This document shows, piece after piece, positions 8,956-16,611 of a stretch of DNA of 64,000 nucleotides. The position numbers and the translations under genes were made by a program. The DNA is from Roseivirga sp. BDSF3-8 (lineage in GTDB: Bacteria; Bacteroidota; Bacteroidia; Cytophagales; Cyclobacteriaceae), in the NCBI RefSeq assembly GCF_041449215.1, contig NZ_JBGNFV010000001.1, positions 3,737,001 through 3,801,000 of the forward strand, in the 5' to 3' direction. A model generated the notes under the pieces. That model was given only the letters and a program-made list of their open reading frames with translations. It ran no database searches and had not been told where the DNA came from. Position 1 is the stretch's first letter; the number at the start of each line of letters is the position of its first letter.

Positions 8956-10464
8956 ATGGGAATACGTTCTTTTTTAAGCAAGCCACTGGCTGCATACGTT
9001 GTGCGCGATCAGAAAAAGTGGTCTTCACAACCTGCTGAAACCCAGGAGAAGGTTTTTAGAGAGTTAATCGAAAAAGGTTCTGAAACAGCCTTTGGCAGTG
9101 ACCACGGCTTTGGGTCGGTGCGTCACTACGGAGATTTTAAAGAGCGCGTACCCATTCGGGATTATGAGGGGTTAAGGCCTTACGTTGATCGTATGGTGGG
9201 CGGAGAGGAGAGTGTTCTCTGGCCCGGAAAGCCCAGGTACCTGTCAAAAACCAGTGGAACCACATCAGGAGTCAAGTACATTCCTATTACTAAAGAGTCC
9301 ATCCCTAATCATATCAACAGTGCGCGTAATGCCCTGCTTAGTTATGTGCATGAAACGGGTAATGGTCATTTTCTGGAGGGCAAACTGATATTTCTCAGCG
9401 GAAGCCCTGAGCTTACCGAGAAGAACGGAATCCCAGTTGGGCGCTTGTCCGGCATAGTCAATCATCATGTGCCCGGGTATCTGCGCACAAACCAGCTGCC
9501 CAGTTATGAAACCAACTGCATGGAGGACTGGGAAGAGAAGCTTGAAAAAATCATTGATGAGACGCTGGATAAGGACATGAGCCTTATTTCAGGTATTCCT
9601 CCCTGGGTGCAGATGTATTTTGACCGCATCAGAGAGCGAACGGGGGGGAAGAAGATAAAAGAGGTCTTTCCCAACTTTGGTCTGTTTGTATATGGCGGGG
9701 TGAATTTTGAGCCATACCGGGCTAAGCTTTATGAAAGTATTGGAGGTATGGTGGATAGTATAGAAACCTACCCTGCGAGCGAGGGTTTTATTGCTTACCA
9801 GGATACCCAGACTGAGCCAGGCTTGCTATTGCTTCTTAATCATGGCATATTTTATGAGTTTATTCCGGCAGAGGAGTTTTTTGACGATAATCCCCGGAGA
9901 CTACGTATTGATGAGGTAGAGCTGGGTAAAAACTATGTGATTATACTTAATACGAATGCCGGGCTGTGGAGCTACAATATTGGTGATACTATAAAGTTTG
10001 TCTCAAAAGACCCCTACCGGCTGGTAGTAACGGGCCGGATCAAGCACTTTATTTCTGCCTTTGGAGAGCATGTAATAGGGGAGGAGGTAGAAAAAGCGAT
10101 GCAATACGCTATGGAGCAACATCCTGGCGTTGAAGTAGTCGAGTTTACGGTAGCACCGCAGGTGACTCCTGCTGAAGGACTTCCGCTTCATGAGTGGTAT
10201 GTGGAGTTTGCAAAAGAGCCGGAAAATAGGGAAGCATTCGAAAAAACATTAAATTCGCGATTGCAGGAATTGAACTCATATTATGATGACCTGATCTCAG
10301 GTAATATCCTGCGCAGCCTCCGGGTGATTTCGCTGCAAAAAGGAGCCTTTATAGGCTATATGCGGTCACAGGGAAAGCTTGGCGGCCAGAATAAAGTGCC
10401 CAGATTGTCTAATGACCGAAAGATCGCAGACAATTTACAGTCATACAGGCTGGAAACGAATTGA
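8956..10464 (+). CDS. GH3 family acyl-acid amido synthetase-like protein
   Basis: A 502-residue member of the GH3 branch of the adenylate-forming superfamily. Plant GH3 enzymes conjugate amino acids to jasmonate or auxin through an acyl-adenylate; substrates of bacterial members are not established. The ATP-binding motif SKTSGTTSG appears at about residues 96-104, followed by further family segments such as IETYPASEGFIAYQDT and the C-terminal TGRIKHFISAFGEHVIGEEVE, where the lid domain begins. The ATG at 8956 gives the usual N-terminus of bacterial GH3 proteins. It is 6 bases from dxr and probably co-transcribed with dxr and rseP. The neighbours give no direct clue to its substrate. Confidence 0.88.
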   Translation: MGIRSFLSKPLAAYVVRDQKKWSSQPAETQEKVFRELIEKGSETAFGSDHGFGSVRHYGDFKERVPIRDYEGLRPYVDRMVGGEESVLWPGKPRYLSKTSGTTSGVKYIPITKESIPNHINSARNALLSYVHETGNGHFLEGKLIFLSGSPELTEKNGIPVGRLSGIVNHHVPGYLRTNQLPSYETNCMEDWEEKLEKIIDETLDKDMSLISGIPPWVQMYFDRIRERTGGKKIKEVFPNFGLFVYGGVNFEPYRAKLYESIGGMVDSIETYPASEGFIAYQDTQTEPGLLLLLNHGIFYEFIPAEEFFDDNPRRLRIDEVELGKNYVIILNTNAGLWSYNIGDTIKFVSKDPYRLVVTGRIKHFISAFGEHVIGEEVEKAMQYAMEQHPGVEVVEFTVAPQVTPAEGLPLHEWYVEFAKEPENREAFEKTLNSRLQELNSYYDDLISGNILRSLRVISLQKGAFIGYMRSQGKLGGQNKVPRLSNDRKIADNLQSYRLETN

Positions 10465-10470
10465 GTTTAC

Positions 10471-11640
10471 ATGAAGGAACAACATGAAGCCGGTCGCGGT
10501 GTAGCTATCCTTGGATCTACCGGAAGTATCGGAACCCAGGCGCTGGAAGTTATCGCCAATCACCCTGACCGCTTTGAGGTGATCGTACTTACTGCTCAGA
10601 ACAATGCCGACCTGCTGATAAGCCAGGCCCTACAGTTCAAACCCCGGGCGGTGGTAATTGGTAATGAGTCCCTTTACGACAAAGTATTTGCTGCACTGGA
10701 CCCTCAGGACATCCAGGTGTATGCCGGCACCAAGGCTCTGGCCGGTGTGGTGGAGATGGATAGTATAGATATTGTACTTACGGCACTTGTAGGCTATGCC
10801 GGCCTTATTCCCACCCTCAGGGCCATTGATGCAGGTAAACATATAGCCCTTGCTAATAAGGAAACACTGGTAGTGGCTGGTGAGCTGGTAACCGAGCGCG
10901 CCAAAGAAAAGGGGGTGAACATATACCCTGTTGATTCTGAGCACAGTGCTATTTTTCAATGCATCGTAGGAGAGTTTCATAACCCTATCGAAAAGATTAT
11001 CCTTACTGCCAGCGGCGGGCCATTCAGGGGAAGAAATACTGAATTTTTACAAACAGTTAAAAAGGAGCAGGCCCTTAAGCACCCGAACTGGGATATGGGG
11101 GCGAAGATAACGATTGACTCAGCAAGCCTGATGAATAAAGGCCTTGAGGTGATCGAAGCAAAATGGCTGTTTGGCCTTGATACCTCCCAGATTGATGTGG
11201 TGGTGCACCCGCAGTCCATTATTCATTCGATGGTGCAATTCACTGATGGTAGTATAAAAGCCCAAATGGGACTTCCGGATATGAAACTGCCTATTCAGTT
11301 TGCGCTGACATATCCTGAGCGATATACCACTGATTTTCCCCGGTTTGATTTTACGGACTATCCCAGCCTGACATTTGAGAAGCCTGACATGGAAACATTC
11401 AAAAATCTTGGTCTGGCTTTTGATGCGTTGAAGCAGGGTGGTAATAAGCCATGTGTACTAAACGCGGCCAACGAGATAGCCGTAGAGGAATTTTTACGGG
11501 ACAGAATAGGTTTTCTGGATATGCCGGACATAGTAGGTGCCTGCTTGTCCAAAATATCCCACATAGAAAAACCTGGTCTGGAAGATTACGTGGAGACAGA
11601 TAAAGAAACCAGAATTTTAGCTAAAGAACTAATTAATTAA
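10471..11640 (+). CDS. dxr: 1-deoxy-D-xylulose 5-phosphate reductoisomerase
   Basis: Dxr converts DXP to 2-C-methyl-D-erythritol 4-phosphate with NADPH, the first committed step of the non-mevalonate isoprenoid pathway. The 389 residues start with the nucleotide-binding loop GSTGSIG (15-21), contain the metal and substrate residues in YPVDSEHSAIFQ, the ASGGPFRGR flexible-loop region, and the DSASLMNKGLEVIEA segment that carries further active-site residues. Length is typical. It is between the GH3 gene and rseP; its TAA is immediately followed by the rseP ATG. Confidence 0.97.
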   Translation: MKEQHEAGRGVAILGSTGSIGTQALEVIANHPDRFEVIVLTAQNNADLLISQALQFKPRAVVIGNESLYDKVFAALDPQDIQVYAGTKALAGVVEMDSIDIVLTALVGYAGLIPTLRAIDAGKHIALANKETLVVAGELVTERAKEKGVNIYPVDSEHSAIFQCIVGEFHNPIEKIILTASGGPFRGRNTEFLQTVKKEQALKHPNWDMGAKITIDSASLMNKGLEVIEAKWLFGLDTSQIDVVVHPQSIIHSMVQFTDGSIKAQMGLPDMKLPIQFALTYPERYTTDFPRFDFTDYPSLTFEKPDMETFKNLGLAFDALKQGGNKPCVLNAANEIAVEEFLRDRIGFLDMPDIVGACLSKISHIEKPGLEDYVETDKETRILAKELIN

Positions 11641-12945
11641 ATGGGTACAGTAATAATGGTAGCGCAATTGGTGCTGGCACTCGTGATCCTTATCGGATTG
11701 CACGAGTTCGGCCATATGATTGCCGCTAAAGCATTCGGGATGCGTGTGGAAAAGTTTTACATAGGCTTCCCTCCCAAACTCTTCGGATTTAAAAAGGGTG
11801 AAACAGAGTATTCCCTGGGAGCCATTCCACTGGGTGGTTTTGTGAAAATCACAGGGATGATAGACGAATCACTCGATACTGAATCTCTGAGTAAAGAACC
11901 TGAGCCTTACGAGTTCCGGGCAAAGCCTGCCTGGCAGCGCCTTATCGTTATGCTGGGTGGTATCATCATGAATGTGATTCTGGGTGTGCTCGTTTTTATC
12001 GGGATTACCTATTATTACGGTGAAACCGATGTACCCAAAGAGGAAATATACAAGTACGGTATTCAGGCAGAAGACCTGGGGCAGCAACTTGGCTTTGAGA
12101 CAGGTGACAAGATCATCGCTGTTAACGGGGCTGACTATGAAAACTTCAGCGACCTGGTCAATATGCAGATATTCTTTGAAGAGCAACTGAAGTATACGGT
12201 AGTCCGGGGTGATGATACTCTCAAGATTGGTGTGCCTTCAGATTTTCTCGATCAGCTTTCTGAGTCTAAAAGTTTCATCACCTACCGGTGGCCATTCCGT
12301 ATCGGCAGGGTGGAAGGTGGCTCATTTGCCGATGAAGCCGGATTGAAACCAGATGATAAGATCATTGCGATTAATGGAGAAAAGGTAGCGCTGTTTGACG
12401 AATTGCAGGCAGCTCTGCAAAATAATGCAGGGCAGGAAGTCAGTTTGAAGGTAGAAAGGGATGATGAGGTGATTACTCTTCAGTCGGAGGTAAGTGAAAC
12501 AGGTACCCTGGGCTTTTATCCGGTAAGTGAAGGACTTCAGAGTACGCGCAACTTTTCTTTAGGAGAGTCAATTCCCATTGGTACAAAATTAGCCTTTAGC
12601 CAAATCGGCCTTCAGGTAAAAGCTTTCGGTAAAATGTTTGCCGGTGATATAGATCCACGCAAAAGCATGAGTGGCCCGATTAAAATTGCACAGTCTTTCG
12701 GCGAGGACTGGATATGGTCACGATTCTGGGGGCTGGTTGGCCTTATCAGTATGGTACTGGCATTTATGAACCTGCTACCGATACCTGCTTTGGACGGAGG
12801 GCATGTTGCCTTCCTGAGCTACGAGATTATCAGTGGACGCAAACCATCAGATAAGTTTTTGGAGAATGCCCAGAAGGTAGGTATGGTGCTGTTGTTGGCA
12901 CTTATGGCTTTCATACTTGGTAATGACATCATATCAGTTATCTGA
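11641..12945 (+). CDS. rseP: RIP site-2 zinc metalloprotease RseP
   Basis: An inner-membrane intramembrane protease of the S2P family, which in other bacteria cleaves anti-sigma factors and leftover signal peptides. The first transmembrane segment holds the zinc motif HExxH as H21-E22-F-G-H25, and the last third has the second zinc-ligand motif in LLPIPALDGGH. Two periplasmic PDZ-like domains lie between them (about 130-205 and 215-290; the second begins GRVEGGSFADEAGLKPDDKI). The 434-residue length fits. The dxr-rseP order is common in bacteria. The start codon abuts the dxr stop, indicating translational coupling. Confidence 0.95.
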   Translation: MGTVIMVAQLVLALVILIGLHEFGHMIAAKAFGMRVEKFYIGFPPKLFGFKKGETEYSLGAIPLGGFVKITGMIDESLDTESLSKEPEPYEFRAKPAWQRLIVMLGGIIMNVILGVLVFIGITYYYGETDVPKEEIYKYGIQAEDLGQQLGFETGDKIIAVNGADYENFSDLVNMQIFFEEQLKYTVVRGDDTLKIGVPSDFLDQLSESKSFITYRWPFRIGRVEGGSFADEAGLKPDDKIIAINGEKVALFDELQAALQNNAGQEVSLKVERDDEVITLQSEVSETGTLGFYPVSEGLQSTRNFSLGESIPIGTKLAFSQIGLQVKAFGKMFAGDIDPRKSMSGPIKIAQSFGEDWIWSRFWGLVGLISMVLAFMNLLPIPALDGGHVAFLSYEIISGRKPSDKFLENAQKVGMVLLLALMAFILGNDIISVI

Positions 12946-12961
12946 TAGAAGTTATTTCAGC

Positions 12962-13000
12962 AAAAAGCCCCGCTCTCCTGTGGAAAGCGGGGCTTTTTTT
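12962..13000. terminator. Bidirectional terminator between rseP and DUF423 gene
   Basis: A perfect 13-bp stem, AAAAAGCCCCGCT (12962-12974) with 12986-12998, separated by an 11-base loop and ending in T7. The A-run on the left makes it work in both directions for the convergent genes; it reaches the stop codon of the minus-strand gene. Confidence 0.9.
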
Positions 13001-13373
13001 ATGACTGCTTCAGGGCATGCACAAGGAGCAACACCCAGGCAGCGATAAAGGCTGTGCCGCCAATTGGTGTAATAGCCCCCAGCCAGCGCTGACCGGAGAG
13101 GCAAAGAATGTACAAAGATCCACTAAAAATTATGATGCCGGCAATCATGAGCCATCCGGACCATAGTAGTGCTGAGGGAGGTGTTTTAGTGGCTATCAGG
13201 CCGATAAATAACAATGCTAGCGTATGATAGAACTGGTATTTGACAGCTGTTTCAAAGGTGTCCATGCGGCCTGCCGCCTCAAGTTTGGGTGCCAGGGCGT
13301 GTGCGCCAAATGCACCAATTGCTACCGCAAGAGCGCCGGAGAGGGCCGCTGCGGCTATAAATGTTTTATACAT
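12999..13373 (-). CDS. DUF423 family small membrane protein
   Basis: A 124-residue, four-helix integral membrane protein of the DUF423 (YgdD-like) family, whose function is unknown. It shows the family opening AAALSGALAVAIGAFGAHAL and the central segment FETAVKYQFYHTLALLF, then hydrophobic helices to the C-terminus. An open frame extends upstream to 13478, but the start at 13373 (MYKTFIAAAALSG) puts the first helix at the N-terminus as in the family, and the extra 35 residues overlap the terminator of the neighbouring operon, so I use the shorter form. Confidence 0.85.
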   Translation of the reverse strand: MYKTFIAAAALSGALAVAIGAFGAHALAPKLEAAGRMDTFETAVKYQFYHTLALLFIGLIATKTPPSALLWSGWLMIAGIIIFSGSLYILCLSGQRWLGAITPIGGTAFIAAWVLLLVHALKQS

Positions 13374-13420
13374 AGTATCCGGGTTTTTGCGTAAATCTAC
13401 ACAACAAAGGCTGTCTATAA

Positions 13421-13450
13421 AAAAAGAAAGACGGACCAAAATGGACCGCC
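13421..13450 (-). terminator. Probable terminator of the T9SS-related operon
   Basis: Read on minus, a short hairpin built from CGGTCCA and TGGTCCG (one internal mismatch, 3-base loop) is followed by TCTTTCTTTTTTT. It lies about 50 bases after the stop of the OmpA-family gene. Confidence 0.45.
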
Positions 13451-13503
13451 CTTCTCGTTCAGGAATTAAGATTGGCATTACTACCTTTGATAGCCGTGGT
13501 TTG

Positions 13504-15540
13504 TTATTTTTTTATAACAAACTCTACACGCCGGTTTTCTGCCCGGCCGGCATCTGTCTCGTTTGTGGCTATGGGTCTGCTTTCACCGTAGCCTTTAGTT
13601 TCCAGTCTCTGATAGGAGATATTATTTTCTGTTAGGTACCGGAAGATGGCATTGGCCCGGCGAAGACTCAGTCGCTCATTGTACTCTTCTGTACCTATGG
13701 CATCTGTGTGCCCTTCTATGCGGATGTTGATAGAGGGATTGTCCTTCATTAAAGTAACCAGGCGATTAAGCTCAGGGAAAGACTCCTCTTTCAGTTCAGC
13801 CTTATTAAAATCGAAGAATATATTACTCAGCCTTATAGGAACTTCCGGTTCCACAGGCACCAGGTACAGGTCCTGACGCAGAGCCGTGCTGCTCGTGGCT
13901 TCTGTAAGGTCTATGTTCTCACTGATGGGGTAGTATTCTTCTGCTTCTGCATAGTAGCCGTACTTCTGACCCGGAGGGAGCTGGATCTCATAATCACCTT
14001 CCGGCCCCGACACTGTTTCGCCGGTTTTCTGACCATCAGGCAGGCGCTCTACACGTACCCTGGCTCCTGCCACAGGCAGGTTAGTCTTTTTGTCCAGTAC
14101 CTTACCTGTTAATGCAAGAATAGGCTTGGGCTCAAAGTAGAGAGGCAGATCAAAGTAATAGATGTCGGCATCACTCTCCGCACCGCGTACAAAATACCCT
14201 TTGTTTTCATTGGTAAGGAAAAAGAAAAGGTCATCGTCCTCCGAGTTTATATCGGGACCCAGGTTTTCAGGTTCTGTCCATTTTTCCCATGTTTCGTCCA
14301 GGCGTCTGGTTACATAAATGTCCTGTCCGCCAAAGCCGCTGAAGCCGTTACTGGAGAAATATAGCGTACGTCCGTCTTTGGCCAGGTAAGGGCTGATTTC
14401 ATTTGCGGCAGAATTCACTCTGGTGCCAAGGTTCTTAGGCTCGCTATAGGTGCCATCACTCTCTTTAAAACTGGCATAAAGGTCTTTGTTACCCTGGCCA
14501 TCCTCGCGCTGCACAGACATTAGCAACACATTGCGATCGCTGGACATGAAGTAATTGGCAGTAGAAGCGAAGTTTTCCTCGTTCTTAATAGCAAGCCTCT
14601 GCGGAGCGCTCCAGCCACTATCTGTTTTCACTGAGTAGCTTACCCCGGCTGTCATACGGTCATTCTTCAAATAGGCATTGCCTAAGGTGAAGATCATGGT
14701 GTTACCGTCAGGCGTGATGCTACTGATGAAGTTTGGTCCTTCATTATTCAGTGGAGAACCGGCATTTTCAGCAGGCATCCACTCACCGGTTTCCTCGTTT
14801 TTACGGCTAAACCAAATATCCTCGTCATCAGCAGAGCCACCTATGTTTTCAGGGTGATTTTTACGGCTGAAGTATAGCCGTGTACCGTCTTCGGTCAGCA
14901 GAGGTTTCAGTTCTTTAAACGGTGAGTTTATCTCAGGGCCAAGCTTTACGGCTTCCAGGTCTTCATTGATATTATCAGCCATCTTTATCGTAGCCTTTAT
15001 CGGGTCGACGGAGTCCGATATACCAATAGCGTCTATGGCAAAATAGCCTGGCACGGCCCAGCCGTCAAAAAAGACTTTCACGGCCTTGACCTCGTACTCT
15101 GTCTGGTCGAAGAATACATCCAGGATACGGCTTTTTAAAGGCACAAGCTCTGGTGTGAATTCCCGAAGAAGGTGTTCCTGTCCTTGAGTATCGATCAGGT
15201 AAATGGCCGATGTAGTAGAGGGGTTATAAGACTCTGCTATAGCTACCTGCCGGATGCGCATCGGCTCTTCAAAACCTACTGTGATGAATTCTGCGCCCTT
15301 AGTACCGGACGGTGCCCAGGCATTAGGATTGTCACCACCCCCCGGCAATACATTAGGTTTACCAAGTATCTGTTCGGCAGCATACTCATTACTTTTGAGT
15401 TTCTGAAAGTGAACAGGGGGCTTAAACTCTGAGGAAACATCGATCACTTCGCTGGCCCATTGGATGGTTTGGGCGAAACCAGCCGTTGCCATACAGAGCA
15501 TTCCGATGAATATAGTTAGCGAACGAAAGAGTTTTTTCAT
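13504..15540 (-). CDS. OmpA-family protein with PD40 propeller repeats
   Basis: A 678-residue periplasmic or outer-membrane-associated protein. A signal peptide (MKKLFRSLTIFIGMLCMATAGFAQ) leads; residues about 195-460 contain PD40/WD40-like beta-propeller repeats (LYFSRKNHPENIGG, MIFTLGNAYL, LYFSSNGFSGFGGQDIYVT); about 475-545 is a carboxypeptidase-regulatory-like beta sandwich; the last 110 residues are an OmpA-like peptidoglycan-binding domain (IRIEGHTDAIGTEEYNERLS). The same layout is seen in PorE-type proteins, which link type IX secretion complexes to peptidoglycan. It sits 3 bases behind a PorP/SprF gene, supporting such a role. Third gene of a minus-strand trio. Confidence 0.88.
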   Translation of the reverse strand: MKKLFRSLTIFIGMLCMATAGFAQTIQWASEVIDVSSEFKPPVHFQKLKSNEYAAEQILGKPNVLPGGGDNPNAWAPSGTKGAEFITVGFEEPMRIRQVAIAESYNPSTTSAIYLIDTQGQEHLLREFTPELVPLKSRILDVFFDQTEYEVKAVKVFFDGWAVPGYFAIDAIGISDSVDPIKATIKMADNINEDLEAVKLGPEINSPFKELKPLLTEDGTRLYFSRKNHPENIGGSADDEDIWFSRKNEETGEWMPAENAGSPLNNEGPNFISSITPDGNTMIFTLGNAYLKNDRMTAGVSYSVKTDSGWSAPQRLAIKNEENFASTANYFMSSDRNVLLMSVQREDGQGNKDLYASFKESDGTYSEPKNLGTRVNSAANEISPYLAKDGRTLYFSSNGFSGFGGQDIYVTRRLDETWEKWTEPENLGPDINSEDDDLFFFLTNENKGYFVRGAESDADIYYFDLPLYFEPKPILALTGKVLDKKTNLPVAGARVRVERLPDGQKTGETVSGPEGDYEIQLPPGQKYGYYAEAEEYYPISENIDLTEATSSTALRQDLYLVPVEPEVPIRLSNIFFDFNKAELKEESFPELNRLVTLMKDNPSINIRIEGHTDAIGTEEYNERLSLRRANAIFRYLTENNISYQRLETKGYGESRPIATNETDAGRAENRRVEFVIKK

Positions 15541-15543
15541 GGA

Positions 15544-16599
15544 TCAATATCTTGTTTTTGGAGCTGCAATGCTTCCGAAGCGTAAAGCAAGGTGGATTTC
15601 GTATGTGCCTATTCCGCGCTCATTATACCGGAGAGAGCTGCTATTCCAATCGTAGCTTAATCCGACCTTGAGCTGGCGGGTCTCGAATTCGGTCAGAAAG
15701 ATAAAGGAATCTTCCAGTCGATGCCAAACCCCGAAGCGGGTAGTGAGGTATCCAATGGAGGGCTGCCCATCGGTAATGAGCTTATAGGATACGTAAGCCC
15801 CCGTGTTAATCTGGCTCTCACGATTCTGGTTGGCTATCAGTACATTTGCTGAAAGATTTGTGCGTTCACCCAATCCGAAAATTACCGAGCCGTGAACTTT
15901 TGACAGCACAGGTAGCTGGCGTTCCTCGCCGGCAATAACTGACTCATTAGGCTGGTTAAGGTGGTTAACTCCAACCCCGAAATTCACGCCTCTGATGGCC
16001 TTCATTTCATCTTCCGGGCTATAACTGTAGAATAGGCCGGCCCCCAGGTCCAGAAAAGTTCTGTTTTCATACCCTGTAAGTACTTCCGGGGCATTACCAC
16101 CCCCAAAGCCAATAAATGGGTCGTACTGGCTGCCCCACTGAAGGTCGTCCGTATCGAGCGATTTATTGATCACACCTGCCTGCAGGCCGAAGCTTACCTG
16201 ATTTTCCTGTTTGGTATCAAGGGGCAAATTGTAGGCAAAGGATAAATTTGCACCAAATGTGCTGAAATTATTGCCATTACCCGCCTGGTCATTATAAACT
16301 GAAAGGCCCACACCCCCGATATGGCCGTAAGGCTTGGCGTGCTTGTCCGCATAGTAGGGCATGATAAGCGACACTTGAGATGTAGTGTAAGGAAAGTTCA
16401 GCTGGTTCCACTGTGAGCGGTAATTCATCTGAACGCTCGTATTTCTGTCAAAGCCAGCGAGGGCCGGATTCAGATATAGTGAAGCATTGTAGTACTGACT
16501 AAAAACAGCGTCCTGTGCCTGGCTATGGTGATTGATACACAGGTATGGTATTAGAGTGGCTATCAGCAACAGCCACCCTTTGATCGTATATCTTTTCAT
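15544..16599 (-). CDS. PorP/SprF family type IX secretion membrane protein
   Basis: A 351-residue outer-membrane beta-barrel protein of the PorP/SprF family. After a signal peptide ending near SQAQ comes the family hallmark SQYYNASLYLNPALAGF, then alternating beta-strand sequence to the end. SprF is needed for secretion of its partner adhesin SprB in Flavobacterium, and PorP/SprF paralogs are commonly encoded next to a large protein with a type B sorting domain. Exactly that is found here: the cargo-like gene is 12 bases upstream and the OmpA/PD40 gene 3 bases downstream, which makes one operon. Confidence 0.9.
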   Translation of the reverse strand: MKRYTIKGWLLLIATLIPYLCINHHSQAQDAVFSQYYNASLYLNPALAGFDRNTSVQMNYRSQWNQLNFPYTTSQVSLIMPYYADKHAKPYGHIGGVGLSVYNDQAGNGNNFSTFGANLSFAYNLPLDTKQENQVSFGLQAGVINKSLDTDDLQWGSQYDPFIGFGGGNAPEVLTGYENRTFLDLGAGLFYSYSPEDEMKAIRGVNFGVGVNHLNQPNESVIAGEERQLPVLSKVHGSVIFGLGERTNLSANVLIANQNRESQINTGAYVSYKLITDGQPSIGYLTTRFGVWHRLEDSFIFLTEFETRQLKVGLSYDWNSSSLRYNERGIGTYEIHLALRFGSIAAPKTRY

Positions 16600-16611
16600 G
16601 ATGTTTCCTGC

